Notes under the pieces: generated by a model
Database searches by the model: none
The model's input: only the letters and a program-made list of their open reading frames with translations
Told to the model about the DNA's origin: nothing
Position numbers and translations under genes: made by a program
DNA from: Primulina eburnea
Taxonomy: Eukaryota > Streptophyta > Magnoliopsida > Lamiales > Gesneriaceae
DNA: 64,000 bases
NCBI RefSeq assembly: GCF_022965805.1
Contig: NC_133117.1
Coordinates: 12,610,183-12,674,182 of the forward strand
Direction: 5' to 3'
Shown: in pieces, positions 20,757 through 33,724 of the stretch
How positions within the stretch are numbered: the first letter of the stretch is position 1
How the letters are laid out: every line of letters begins with the position of its first letter

Positions 20757-22600
20757 AAGACATGACCTTAATAATCCTTGCACTAAGCCATAACTTCAAA
20801 CTTAAAAGTATCAAAAATTATTTTTCCCAAACAGTGTGTACACGGACCCCTAGCCCGGGTCCATGTACGGGTCCGTCTACCTACTGTAAGGTACGTGTCG
20901 TGAAAATGAAGGGGCACGGACCCCGTGCTTGGATCCGGATGGGGGTCCGTGTAGGCTCTGGAAGAAGACATCGACTGAAACACGAAGACACGGACCCCGT
21001 GTGAGGGTCCGGGTGGGGATCCGTGTACGTACTGCCTAGACGCACTAAGTGGAAGCAAAGGCACGGACCCCGTGCTCGGGTCCGTGTCCGGGTCCGTGTG
21101 GCCACTGTACGTCGAAACCTGCGAGAAATCTTATACACTGCCTACACACCCAATATTGACACTTGAATATAATGGTTCAACCCCTTAAGACCCTTCTTAG
21201 GACACCATAACATTGCATCAAAACTTATACCAACACCTCAAAACACGACGTCCACTATACAACACAATGCAACACCAATTACGCAATTGACATCAATCGA
21301 TTTCCTACGACTTTAAACTAATTCAAACGCCTAACGACATACCTCAAAACCTTAAAAATACCACAAACCTCGATACTAACATACTCGTACGCAGCAACAA
21401 TCGCCCGTCGGTTTCCAACGAAGCCTGCAACATAAAACTTCAAGAAACGTATCAATAACATAATTTTTCTGAAAACGCAGTTTGAGCAGTCCCACGAAAA
21501 ACGCCATAACTCGCTCAATATTTGTCCAAAAATTTCGAATCATATATCAAATCGAAGGTATCAAAAAGTTCTACGTTTTTTCCGTTGAACGTTTTCCCAA
21601 AATATGAACAGAAAAATCGCAGTTTAGACATGAACAGTAAAAACGAGTTTTAGATCTAAAAATTTTTCCTTCGAAATTGATCCGATTCATGATCCGCTCA
21701 AACTACTATCATCATACATAACTTTTACGCATAAAAACAATGCAATACAATATATGACTTGATCGACACAGCAAGAACAGATTATACGTGCCTTTTTAAC
21801 GATAAACGTTACCGAACGACGACACCAAAGCGGAGATAGGAGCGAGGTTGGACCGGGACGATCGTGGCACCGTTTTTCCTTGAAAATAACCAACGAAAAT
21901 CGCTGGGAATATTGAATAAAAGGGGCGGCTGCTGTTTTGCAAAGAACCCTAAGCTTTTTCTCTCAAAAATAATACAAACTAGAATGGATTGAAGAGTGTG
22001 TGTTTTGTGCGTGTGATTACTGCATGTAAAAGTGTGTTGGTGTGTGTTTTGAGCGCTAATGTGCGTGTGAGTGTTCATAATTAAAAGTTGCTAATGACTA
22101 GTTGACAACTTAATAAAAAAAATACTAACTTTCCCTTAACTTTAACACAACTCTAATAAAAATAAATAGTGCAAGTGCTAAACTTAAAAGTTTAAAAGTC
22201 TTAAAATTACTAAATAATTATCTTATACTTTAAAATACTAACATCTCATAAAATACTAATTTTAAAAGTTTTAAACTCTTAAAATTGCTAAATAATGATT
22301 TAGGCTCAAAAATGCTAAAACTCACTAAATTATTTAAAAATGCCCCCAAACTCAACTTAAAATAGAATACCACGTTTTAAATTGCCAAAATCGTCACCGG
22401 GTCTTTTCCTCAATCCCGCTTCGAATAAACGCCTGAAACATGAAACTCGACAAACGTTTTAACGCGCATCACATACACATAAATAATTTAGAATAATGCA
22501 AATAAATCATGCATCGCTAAAACTCATTTAAAATTAATTTAAAAGATTAAATAATTAAATGAATGCATGGGTTATACGTGCATTGAAATTGGGCACTACA
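20757..22600 (-). mobile_element. 3' LTR of Tk-A element 2, 5' portion only
   Basis: The LTR start is at 22600 next to the element 2 polypurine tract. Homology to the reference continues to about LTR position 1845 and then breaks at 20757. The distal kilobase and LTR end are missing. Confidence 0.87.
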
Positions 22601-22613
22601 GTTCCTCCCCCAC
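22601..22613 (-). other. Polypurine tract of element 2
   Basis: Same GTGGGGGAGGAAC tract as in element 1, abutting the LTR start at 22600. Confidence 0.85.
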
Positions 22614-22636
22614 TTATAAAAATTTCGTCCTCGAAA

Positions 22637-25600
22637 TTAAGCCTTACCGAACAATTCCGGGTAGCGAAGTCTCATATCTGTCTCCGACTCCCAAGTGGCC
22701 TCTTCCACTGATTGGTTTAACCACCGAACTTTGACTAGCTTAGTCACTTTGTTCCGGAGTCTGCGCTCCTGTCTGTCGAGGATTTGAGTCGGTCTTTCCT
22801 CATAAGACAAATCTGGAGCAAGCTGTAAAGGCTCATAACTTAGAATGTGCGAAGGATTTGCCAAATATTTCCTTAGCATTGAGACGTGGAACACATTGTG
22901 TACCCCGGCCAGATTCGGCGGAAGGGCTACACGATAGGCTAATGTCCCAACTCTGTCAAGAATCTCGAACGGTCCAATAAACCTCGGACTCAACTTGCCT
23001 CTTTTCCCAAATCTCATAACACCCTTCATGGGCGCTATCTTGACGAAGACGTGATCCCCAACGGCAAACTCGAGATCTCTTCTTCTCTTATCGGCATAGC
23101 TCTTCTGACGGCTCTGGGCGGTCTTCATTCTGTCACGAATCTTGACCACCACTTCTGCAGTCTGCTGAACTATCTCTGGGCCTAGATCTGTTCTCTCACC
23201 AACTTCATCCCAATGAACTGGCGATCTGCACTTCCGACCATACAACGCTTCATAGGGAGCCATACCTATTGATGCTTGGAAGCTGTTGTTGTATGTGAAC
23301 TCCACTAGGGGTAGTCTAGACTCCCAAGTTCCCTGAAAATCAATCATGCAAGCTCTTAGCAAGTCTTCCAAAATCTGAATCACTCGCTCAGACTGGCCAT
23401 CTGTCTGCGGGTGAAAAGCTGTACTGAACAGTAACTTCGTCCCCATAGCTGCATGCAAGCTCTTCCAGAAGGACGATGTGAACCTCGGGTCCCTGTCGGA
23501 CACAATAGAGACTGGGAAACCATGCAATCGGACGATCTCCCGGATATAAAGATCCGCATACTGCGTCATGGAGAAAGTCGTCTTCACTGGCAGAAAATGG
23601 GCTGACTTAGTGAGTCGGTCCACGATAACCCAAATAGAATTAGACCCTTTGACTGACTTAGGTAACCCAACGACGAAATCCATAGTGATGTTCTCCCATT
23701 TCCACTCTTGGATAGGGAGTGGCTTAAGCAAACCTGCTGGCCTCTGATGCTCTGCCTTCACCTGCTGACAAGTGAGGCACTCAGATACAAATCAGCGGAT
23801 GTCTCTCTTCATCCCTGGCCACAAATACAATAACTGTAGGTCTTTGTACATCTTGGTACCTCCTGGGTGAATAGAATACGGAGATGCGTGTGCCTCTGTC
23901 AGAATATCCTGTCTGATCGAATCACTACTAGGCACCCACATTCTGTCTCTGTATCTCACGATACCATCTGACACTGTGTACAAAACACTGCCCTTAGCTT
24001 CATCCTTCAATCTTCATTTCTGTAGTTGCTCATCTGAAGACTGTCCTGTTCGAATGCGGTCTAGTAAATCAGATTTGACTGTCAGATTAGACAGTCTAGG
24101 AGCTCTGCCCTTATGATTCATCTCTAGACCAAACCTCTGAATCTCAGACTGAAGCGGTCTCTGAACTGACAATTGTGCTATGACTGCCACTTTTCTGCTC
24201 AAAGCGTCTGCCACGACGTTAGCTTTTCTCGGAAGGTAGCTAATTTCGCAATCATAGTCCTTCACAAGTTCTAACCACCGTCTCTGTCTCATATTCAGCT
24301 CTTTCTGCGTGAAGAAATATTTGAGACTTTTGTGATCGGTGAAAATCTGACACTTCTCGCCGTATAAATAATGTCTCCAAATCTTCAATGCAAAGACAAC
24401 GACGGCTAATTCAAGGTCGTGCGTCGGGTAGTTCTTCTCGTGCACCTTTAACTGTCTGGAAGCATAAGCTATGACCCGACCTTGCTGCATCAACACTGCG
24501 CCTAATCCGAGCTTAGATGTATCGGTATAAAGCACAAACTCACCTTGCCCTGTCGGCATGGCTAGACTGGCGCTGAAATAAGAGCTTGCTTCAGAGTATC
24601 AAAGCTCTTCTGACATTCATCACTCCACACGAATTTAGCATTCTTCTTGGTGAGTGAAGTGAGTGGCACCGCTATGGATGAAAATCCCTTAATAAACTTA
24701 CGGTAGTAGCCTGCTAAACCCAAAAAGCTGTGGATTTCAGATGCATTCTTCGGCTCAACCCATTCCTTGACAGCCGCTACTTTCGCCGGATCCACCTCGA
24801 TTCCACTGCTAGATACTATATGTCCCAAAAATGCTACCTTCCCCAACCAAAATTCACACTTACTGAATTTCGCAAATAACTTGCGACTCTGCAAAGTCTG
24901 TAATACCGTCCTCAAGTGCTGGTTGTGCTCCTCATGGCTCTTCGAGTATATTAGAATATCGTCAATGAACACAATGACGAACTGATCGAGGAACGGCTGA
25001 AATACTCGGTTCATGAGATCCATGAAAATAGCTGGAGCATTGGTCAATCCAAACGGCATCACTAAGAACTCGTAATGCCCGTATATGGTCCTGAAAGCTG
25101 TCTTATGCACATCTGCATCCTTTACTCTCAGTTGGTGATACCCTGATCGAAGATCGATTTTGGAGAACACGGTAGCTCCCTGCAACTGATCGAACAAATC
25201 TTCGATTCTAGGCAATGGGTACTTATTCTTGATCGTTACCTTGTTCAACTCGCGGTAATCGATGCATAGCCTCATACTCCCATCCTTCTTTTTCACAAAG
25301 AGTACTGGTGCGCCCCACGGTGAGAAGCTCGAGCGGATAAACTCCTTGTCTAAGAGTTCTTGAATCTGCTGTTTGAGTTCTAGCATCTCTGCGGGAGCTA
25401 ATCTGTACGGTGCCTTAGAGATGGGCACTGTACCTGGCATGAGATCAATGGCAAACTCCACCTCTCTATCTGGTGGAAGGCCTGTGACGTCGTCTGGGAA
25501 GACGTCTGGAAATTCACTGACTACTGGCACTTCAGCTAAAGATGGATTAGGCGCATCAGGTGCTGAAATAATGCTAGCCCAGAAGGCTTGGCACCCCTTG

Positions 25601-26755
25601 GAAATCAGTCTCCTCGCCTGTAAGCACGAAATCATGCGAGGGAAACTTCTCCATCTGTCTGGCTCGAAAAGAAACTGCTCCATACCCAATGGTCTGACTA
25701 GTACTGATCTCTTCTGAAAGTCGATCAGAACTCTGTTCTTAGTCAGCCAGTCCATTCCCAATATGATGTCGAATTCTGGCATCGGCAATATGATCAAGTT
25801 GGCATATACCAAGTGGCCGTGCAATTCTAGATCGATATCTCTGACCACGCTGGTAGCTAACAGCTCTTCCCCTGATGGGACTATCACTGAAAGTTCACGT
25901 CTAGGCCAATGGACTTGAGGTCCAAATGATTAGCAAACGTTTCCGATATGAAGGAGTGAGTGGCTCCCGAATCTATCAATGCGGTCGTGGATAGTCTCTT
26001 AATAAAAATGTTTCCGGTCAGTAGAGTAGTGTCTGGGTTCGCCTCCTGAGCATGCATGGCGAATACCCTGCCCTGGGTTGGTTGCTTCCACTGTGGGCAC
26101 TCTTTCAGCATGTGGTCCGTAGCTCCACATTTAAAATACTTGCCTGACCCATATAGGCACTGTCCCGGATGCTGGCGGTTGCATTTTGGACACACGGGAA
26201 AAACAACTGGTCTTTGTGGCGCCCCTTGCGGCTGAATGGGACCCTTGCCCTTAGGTGGTCCCTGATACGGTTTCTTCCCAGGTGGCCCCTGATACTGCTT
26301 CTTAAACTGGGGTCGTTGATTCTGCTGCTGCTGGTGCTGCGGTGGTGTTTGATAGGGCCTCTTGCCCTGCCTGTCAGCCTCAATATCTCGTTGGTCCTGC
26401 TCTGCCGCCAAGGCCCTAGATACGGCGACTGCATAAGAAGTGGGACCAGCTACTCTCACATCGCGGCGCAGGATCGGCCGCATCCCATTCAGAAAATGCC
26501 TCAACTTTGCTTGGGCATCGTTCGCAATGAGGGGCACGAAGTGACACCCCCTCTCAAACTTTCTCACAAACTCTGCCACGCTACTATCTCCTTGCCGCAG
26601 CGTCATGAACTCGTTGGTGAGTCGGGTTCGTACTTCCTCAGTGAAGTACGTGGAGTAGAAGACTTCCTTGAAACCATTCCATGGCAGTACTTGCAGATTA
26701 ACCGCCACGGACGCGCTCTCCCACCATAACCTGGCATCTCCAGTCAATAAGAAGA
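22637..26755 (-). pseudogene. Tk-A element 2 gag-pol, 5'-truncated with four breaks
   Basis: Homologous to the element 1 polyprotein from within the gag domain (about residue 118) to the C-terminal chromodomain and TAA at 22639-22637. Breaks in order of translation: a 1-bp deletion near 25890 in the protease region, a 2-bp deletion near 24566 in the RT/RNase H connection, TGA replacing Trp at 24016-24014, and TGA replacing Arg at 23794-23792, just before the integrase CxxC. The gag start, PBS and 5' LTR are missing. At 26749-26755 the gag sequence runs directly into a plus-strand pol fragment through a 7-bp overlap (AAGAAGA). The 2-bp deletion is also present in element 4 (at 42760), so the two copies share a defective ancestor or exchanged sequence. 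It is not functional. Confidence 0.93.
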
Positions 26756-28454
26756 ATGCTAAATTCGTGTGGAGTGATGAATGTCAGAAGAGCTTTGATA
26801 CTCTGAAGCAAGCTCTTATTTCAGCGCCAGTGCTAGCCATGCCGACAGGGCAAGGTGAGTTTGTGCTTTATACCGATGCATCTAAGCTCGGATTAGGCGC
26901 AGTTTTGATGCAGCAAGGTCGGGTCATAGCTTATGCTTCCAGACAGTTAAAGGTGCACGAGAAGAACTACCCGACGCACGACCTTGAATTAGCCGCCGTT
27001 GTCTTTGCATTGAAGATTTGGAGACATTATTTATACGGCGAGAAGTGTCAGATTTTCACCGATCACAAAAGTCTCAAATATTTCTTCACGCAGAAAGAGC
27101 TGAATATGAGACAGAGACGGTGGTTAGAACTTGTGAAGGACTATGATTGCGAAATTAGCTACCATCCGGGAAAAGCTAACGTCGTGGCAGACGCTTTGAG
27201 CAGAAAAGTGGCAGTCATAGCACAATTGTCAGTTCAGAGACCGCTTCAGTCTGAGATTCAGAGGTTTGGTCTACAGATGTATCGTAAGGGCAGAGCTCCT
27301 AGACTGTCTAATCTGACAGTCAAATATGATTTACTAGACCGCATTCGAACAGGACAGTCTTCAGATGAGCAACTACAGAAATGGAGACTGAAGGATGAAG
27401 CTAAGGGCAGTGTATTGTACACAGTGTCAGATGGTATCATGAGATACAGAGACAGAATGTGGGTGCCTAGTAGTGATTCGATCAGACAGGATATTCTGAC
27501 AGAGGCACACGCATCTCCGTATTCTATTCACCCAGGAGGTACCAAGATGTACAAAGACCTACAGTTATTGTATTGGTGGCCAGGGATGAAGAGAGACATC
27601 CGCAGATTTGTATCTGAGTGCCTCACTTGTCAGCAGGTGAAGGCAGAGCATCAGAGGCCAGCAGGTTTGCTTAAGCCACTCCCTATCCCAGAGTGGAAAT
27701 GGGAGAACATCACTATGGATTTCGTCGTTGGGTTACCTAAGTCAGTCAAAGGGTCTAATTCTATTTGGGTTATAGTGGACTGACTCACTAAGTCAGCGCA
27801 TTTTCTGCCAGTGAAGACGACTTTCTCCATGACGCAGTATGCGGATCTTTATATCCAGGAGATCGTCCGGTTGCATGGTTTCCCAGTCTCTATTGTGTCC
27901 GACAGGGACCCGAGGTTCACATCGTCCTTCTGGAAGAGCTTACATGCAGCCATGGGGACGAAGTTGCTTTTCAGTACAGCTTTTCACCCACAGACAGATG
28001 GCCAGTCTGAGCGAGTGATTCAGGTTTTAGAGGACTTGCTAAGGGCGTGGATGATTTATTTTCAAGGAACTCGGGAGTCTAGACTACCTCTAGTGCAGTT
28101 CACATACAACAACAGCTTCCAAGCATCTATTGGTATGGCTCCCTATGATGCGTTGTACGGGAGGAAGTGCAGATCACCAGTTCATTGGGATGAAGTTGGT
28201 GAGAGGACAGAACTTGGTCCAGAAATAGTTCAGCAAACTGCAGACGTGGTGGTCAAGATTCGTGACAGAATGAAGACCGCCCAGAGCCGTCAGAAGAGCT
28301 ATGCAGATAAAAGGAGGAGAGATCTCGAGTTTTCCGTAGGAGATCACGTTTTTATCAAGATAGCACCTATGAAGGGTGTTATGAGATTTGGAAAGAGAGG
28401 CAAGTTGAGTCTGAGGTTTATTGGACCGTTTGAGATCTTGCACAGAGTTGGGAC
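26749..28454 (+). pseudogene. Tk-A pol fragment (RNase H to integrase), plus strand
   Basis: This plus-strand piece starts in the RNase H region (KKNAKFVW) and runs through YTDAS, the integrase zinc site and the DDE core to the GPY/F-like module. There it is cut at 28454 and joined to minus-oriented LTR sequence. TGA at 27781-27783 replaces an Arg codon in the integrase core. Upstream, the open frame continues into antisense gag, which is a junction artefact rather than protein. There is no start, LTR or PBS. It is the first copy of a tandem pair; the second (30921-32843) extends about 220 bp further upstream and lacks this stop. Confidence 0.92.
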
Positions 28455-29335
28455 TGGAAGTTGTGTGCGCAGAAATGAGGAGACACGGACCCCGTGCTGA
28501 GGTCCGGGTAGAGGTCCGTGTAGACACTGTAAAAGACATCGCAAAGGAGGGAGGGGCACGGACCCCGTGCATAGGTCCGTGTGGGGGTCCGTGTAGACAC
28601 TGTAAAAAGACACTACGGAAGAACAAAAGGCACGGACCCCGTGTAGAGGTCCGGGTGTGGGTCCGTGTACCTACTGTGAACGCGAACCAACGAAAATTTT
28701 GTACATGTTTCGCTTAACTTTCTAGACTCGATTGCACGGACTACGAATCGACACCACGAGCTCATCTTAGGCTACTAATTCAATGACCCAAGCCTAAACA
28801 ATTGTCCCAAAACAACCCAAAATCACAATCAACCCAACAAACCCGTGAACGAGACTTTTTGACAAAAAACGGTTCTATACGACATTCAATCTCCCAAGCG
28901 CCTAATGACAAGAAACGACGCTTCATTATACATCCCAACATCATAAATAATATACCTATATGCAGCAAAGATCACCCGTCGATCCCCAACGAGGCCTGCA
29001 ACATAAAACTTCAAGAACATAATTTACGTAAAAGTCGCAGTTTGAGCAGTCCCACGAAAAACGCCATAACTCACTCAATTTTTGTCCAAAAATTTCGAAT
29101 AATAAATCAAATCGAAGGTATCGAAACGCTGTACGACTTTGCCGTTGAAAGTTTTCCCAAAATATGAACATAAAAATCGCAGTTTTGACATGAACAGTAA
29201 AAACGAGTTTTAGATCTAAAAATTTTCCTTCGAAATTGATCCGATTCATGATCCGCTCAAAATACTACCATCATACATAACTTTTACGCATAAAAACAAT
29301 GCAATACAATATATGACTTGATCGACACAGCAAGA
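28455..29335 (-). mobile_element. LTR fragment, subtype B (first copy)
   Basis: Minus-oriented subtype B LTR from the dyad array down to about position 820, closely matching 17640-18390 over its left part. It is fused to plus-strand pol on the left and to an LTR end on the right. Confidence 0.85.
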
Positions 29336-30913
29336 GTACCGTACTTTTACTACTTAAAATTTGCGGAAAAATTTAAAGTTTTAATCAAATACAACATCCG
29401 TACGGTCGTCACCCAATATACATAGAATATCTTTAAAATAATCCATCACCAAATAAAAGTTTGCTAAAAGAACGCTGTCTCGAAACGTCTCACATTCAAA
29501 TCAAAACATCAGAGTATTTTAAAAGTTTGCATAAACATAAACTTGCGGTCCTCGGGTTTGGCTTGCCGCTCAGCCCAAGCCTGCCCCTTGGTCGCCACCT
29601 CCTGTCTCCTGCTCATCGAACTCACCTGCATCGATCAAGTCTAGTGAGTCTAAAGACTCAACACGTATAAACTGGAATAACGAGTACTACATAATAAAAA
29701 TCACATGCACTATAAAATAGGACGTACATAATTTGAAGCTTGAACATACGTACATACAAAACTAGACGTGCCATCAACATAAACTTTCATAAACATACTG
29801 CATACGTAAACATACATAACTTCATCATTTTGCGAAGAGGCATGTTTCAAAGCAAGTAACCCATACATAATAAACGCCTGATCAGACACACCACAGTACT
29901 GGGCTGACAGGGACGTATCCACTGCCGCATACATAAGATCCCTGTTCATAATTTAACAGGCCAGTTGATCCACGTTCATAATTTAACGCTTCACAACCAC
30001 GATCTAACCCGTTCTTAATTTAACGGGCGGATTGGTCCCCGTTCATAATTTAACGCTTTCCAATCCTAACATAATATGGTCACAAGACATTTAGCATACC
30101 TCAAAAACTTAAACATATTTTCTTTGCACGTCAACATACTTACTTGGCGTTGAGGGATTCGTTGGACCTCGATCGGGGCCGTTGCTGCAACGTACTAACA
30201 TGAATTCAAAGGCTTAACATGCATAACTTAGACGTAGAAATCATACTTACTCTCAAGCTCGATCATACCTTAGGACCTTCTATAATTATCCAAGACATGA
30301 CCTTAATAATCCTTGCACTAAGCCATAACTTCAAACTTAAAAGTATCAAAAATTATTTTTCCCAAACAGTGTGTACACGGACCCCTAGCCTGGGTCCGTC
30401 TACCTACTGTAAGGTACGTGTCGTGAAAATGAAGGGGCACGGACCCCGTGCTTGGATCCGGATGGGGGTCCGTGTAGGCTCTGGAAGAAGACATCGACTG
30501 AAACACGAAGACACGGACCCCGTGTGAGGGTCCGGGTGGGGGTCCGTGTACGTACTGCCTAGACGCACTAAGTGGAAGCAAAGGCACGGACCCCGTGCTC
30601 GGGTCCGTGTACGGGTCCGTGTGGCCACTGTACGTCGAAACCTGCGAGAAATCTTATACACTGCCTACACACCCAATATTGACACTTGAATATAATGGTT
30701 CAACCCCTTAAGACCCTTCTTAGGACACCATAACATTGCATCAAAACTTATACCAACACCTCAAAACACGACGTCCACTATACAACACAATGCAACACCA
30801 ATTACGCAATTGACATCAATCGATTTCCTACGACTTTAAACTAATTCAAACGCCTAACGACATACCTCAAAACCTTAAAAATACCACAAACCTCGATACT
30901 AACATACTCGTAC
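29336..30913 (-). mobile_element. Tk-A LTR, 3' portion (first copy)
   Basis: Begins with GTACCGTAC, a few bases inside the LTR end, and runs in minus orientation to about LTR position 1220. It contains the AAATTATG stem-loops (29940-30060) and dyads (30372-30625, with one inner segment deleted). At 30914-30920 the 7 bases ACGGACC, a piece of the dyad motif, bridge to pol. Confidence 0.86.
29710..29949 (-). CDS. 79-codon LTR small ORF (copy 2)
   Basis: Intact copy of the LTR ORF described at 14324-14563, with two substitutions (SLALKHAST to LLALKHASS). Confidence 0.25.
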   Translation of the reverse strand: MNRDLMYAAVDTSLSAQYCGVSDQAFIMYGLLALKHASSQNDEVMYVYVCSMFMKVYVDGTSSFVCTYVQASNYVRPIL

Positions 30914-30920
30914 ACGGACC

Positions 30921-32843
30921 TCAGTAAGTGTGAATTTTGGTTGGAGAAGGTAGCATTTTTGGGACATATAATATCTAGCAATGGAATCGAGGTGGATCCG
31001 GCGAAAGTAGCGGCTGTCAAGGAATGGGTTGAGCCGAAGAATGCATCTGAAATCCGCAGCTTTTTGGGTTTAGCAGGCTACTACCGTAAGTTTATTAAGG
31101 GATTTTCATCCATAGCGGTGCCACTCACTTCACTCACCAAGAAGAATGCTAAATTCGTGTGGAGTGATGAATGTCAGAAGAGCTTTGATACTCTGAAGCA
31201 AGCTCTTATTTCAGCGCCAGTGCTAGCCATGCCGACAGGGCAAGGTGAGTTTGTGCTTTATACCGATGCATCTAAGCTCGGATTAGGCGCAGTGTTGATG
31301 CAGCAAGGTCGGGTCATAGCTTATGCTTCCAGACAGTTAAAGGTGCACGAGAAGAACTACCCGACGCACGACCTTGAATTAGCCGCCGTTGTCTTTGCAT
31401 TGAAGATTTGGAGACATTATTTATACGGCGAGAAGTGTCAGATTTTCACCGATCACAAAAGTCTCAAATATTTCTTCACGCAGAAAGAGCTGAATATGAG
31501 ACAGAGACGGTGGTTAGAACTTGTGAAGGACTATGATTGCGAAATTAGCTACCATCCGGGAAAAGCTAACGTCGTGGCAGACGCTTTGAGCAGAAAAATG
31601 GCAGTCATAGCACAATTGTCAGTTCAGAGACCGCTTCAGTCTGAGATTCAGAGGTTTGGTCTAGAGATGTATCATAAGGGCAGAGCTCCTAGACTGTCTA
31701 ATCTGACAGTCAAATCTGATTTACTAGACCGCATTCGAACAGGACAGTCTTCAGATGAGCAACTACAGAAATGGAGACTGAAGGATGAAGCTAAGGGCAG
31801 TGTTTTGTACACAGTGTCAGATGGTATCGTGAGATACAGAGACAGAATGTGGGTGCCTAGTAGTGATTCGATCAGACAGGATATTCTGACAGAGGCACAC
31901 GCATCTCCGTATTCTATTCACCCAGGAGGTACCAAGATGTACAAAGACCTACAGTTATTGTATTGGTGGCCAGGGATGAAGAGAGACATCCGCAGATTTG
32001 TATCTGAGTGCCTCACTTGTCAGCAGGTGAAGGCAGAGCATCAGAGGCCAGCAGGTTTGCTTAAGCCACTCCCTATCCCAGAGTGGAAATGGGAGAACAT
32101 CACTATGGATTTCGTCGTTGGGTTACCTAAGTCAGTCAAAGGGTCTAATTCTATTTGGGTTATAGTGGACCGACTCACTAAGTCAGCGCATTTTCTGCCA
32201 GTGAAGACGACTTTCTCCATGACGCAGTATGCGGATCTTTATATCCAGGAGATCGTCCGGTTGCATGGTTTCCCAGTCTCTATTGTGTCCGACAGGGACC
32301 CGAGGTTCACATCGTCCTTCTGGAAGAGCTTCATTCAGCCATGGGGACGAAGTTGCTTTTCAGTACAGCTTTTCACCCACAGACAGATGGCCAGTCTGAG
32401 CGAGTGATTCAGGTTTTAGAGGACTTGCTAAGGGCGTGCATGATTGATTTTCAAGGAACTTGGGAGTCTAGACTACCTCTAGTGGAGTTCACATACAACA
32501 ACAGCTTCCAAGCATCTATTGGTATGGCTCTCTATGAGGCGTTGTACGGGAGGAAGTGCAGATCACCAGTTCATTGGGATGAAGTTGGTGAGAGGACAGA
32601 ACTTGGTCCAGAAATAGTTCAGCAAACTGCAGACGTGGTGGTCAAGATTCGTGACAGAATGAAGACCGCCCAGAGCCGTCAGAAGAGCTATGCAGATAAA
32701 AGGAGGAGAGATCTCGAGTTTGCCGTAGGAGATCACGTTTTTATCAAGATAGCACCTATGAAGGGTGTTATGAGATTTGGAAAGAGAGGCAAGTTGAGTC
32801 CGAGGTTTATTGGACCGTTTGAGATCTTGCACAGAGTTGGGAC
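30921..32843 (+). pseudogene. Tk-A pol fragment (RT connection to integrase), plus strand, second copy
   Basis: This second tandem copy of the plus-strand pol piece starts in the RT thumb/connection (SKCEFWL) and continues through RNase H, the integrase zinc site, the DDE core and the GPY/F-like region to the junction at 32843. One frameshift, close to 32330, lies inside the integrase core: the segment is one base shorter than in the first copy. The frame on either side is otherwise open. It has no start codon, PBS or LTR of its own. The left end is preceded by a 7-base insert matching the LTR dyad motif, and the right end by the same join to LTR-B as the first copy. Confidence 0.92.
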
Positions 32844-33724
32844 TGGAAGTTGTGTGCGCAGAAATGAGGAGACACGGACCCCGTGCTAAGGTCCGGGTAG
32901 AGGTCCGTGTAGACACTGTAAAAGACATCGCAAAGGAGGGAGGGGCACGGACCCCGTGCATAGGTCCGTGTGGGGGTCCGTGAAGACACTGTAAAAAGAC
33001 ACTACGGAAGAACAAAAGGCACGGACCCCGTGTAGAGGTCCGGGTGTGGGTCCGTGTACCTACTGTGAACGCGAACCAACGAAAATTTTGTACATGTTTC
33101 GCTTAAATTTCTAGACTCGATTGCACGGACTACGAATCGACACCACGAGCTCATCTTAGGCTACTAATTCAATGACCCAAGCCTAAACAATTGTCCCAAA
33201 ACAACCCAAAATCACAATCAACCCAACAAACCCGTGAACGAGACTTTTTGACAACAAACGGTTCTATACGACATTCAATCTCCCAAGCGCCTAATGACAA
33301 GAAACGACGCTTCATTATACATCCCAACATCATAAATAATATACCTATATGCAGCAACGATCACCCGTCGATCCCCAACGAGGCCTGCAACATAAAACTT
33401 CAAGAACATAATTTACGTAAAAGTCGTAGTTTGAGCAGTCCCACGAAAAACGCCATAACTCACTCAATTTTTGTCCAAAAATTTCGATTCATATATCAAA
33501 TCGAAGGTATCAAAACGCTCTACGACTTTGCCGTTGAAAGGTTTCCCAAAATATGAACAAAAAAATCGCAGTTTTGACATGAACAGTAAAAACGAGTTTT
33601 AGATCTAAAAATTTTCCTTCGAAATTGATCCGATTCATGATCCGCTCAAAATACTACCATCATACATAACTTTTACGCATAAAAACAATGCAATACAATA
33701 TATGACTTGATCGACACAGCAAGA
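32844..33724 (-). mobile_element. LTR fragment, subtype B (second copy)
   Basis: Duplicate of 28455-29335 with scattered substitutions, showing the same boundaries. Confidence 0.85.

Noticed and set aside
26668..27783. A 371-codon plus-strand open frame
   Set aside because: Its first part is antisense gag joined at 26749-26755 to sense pol. Only the pol portion is real coding homology.
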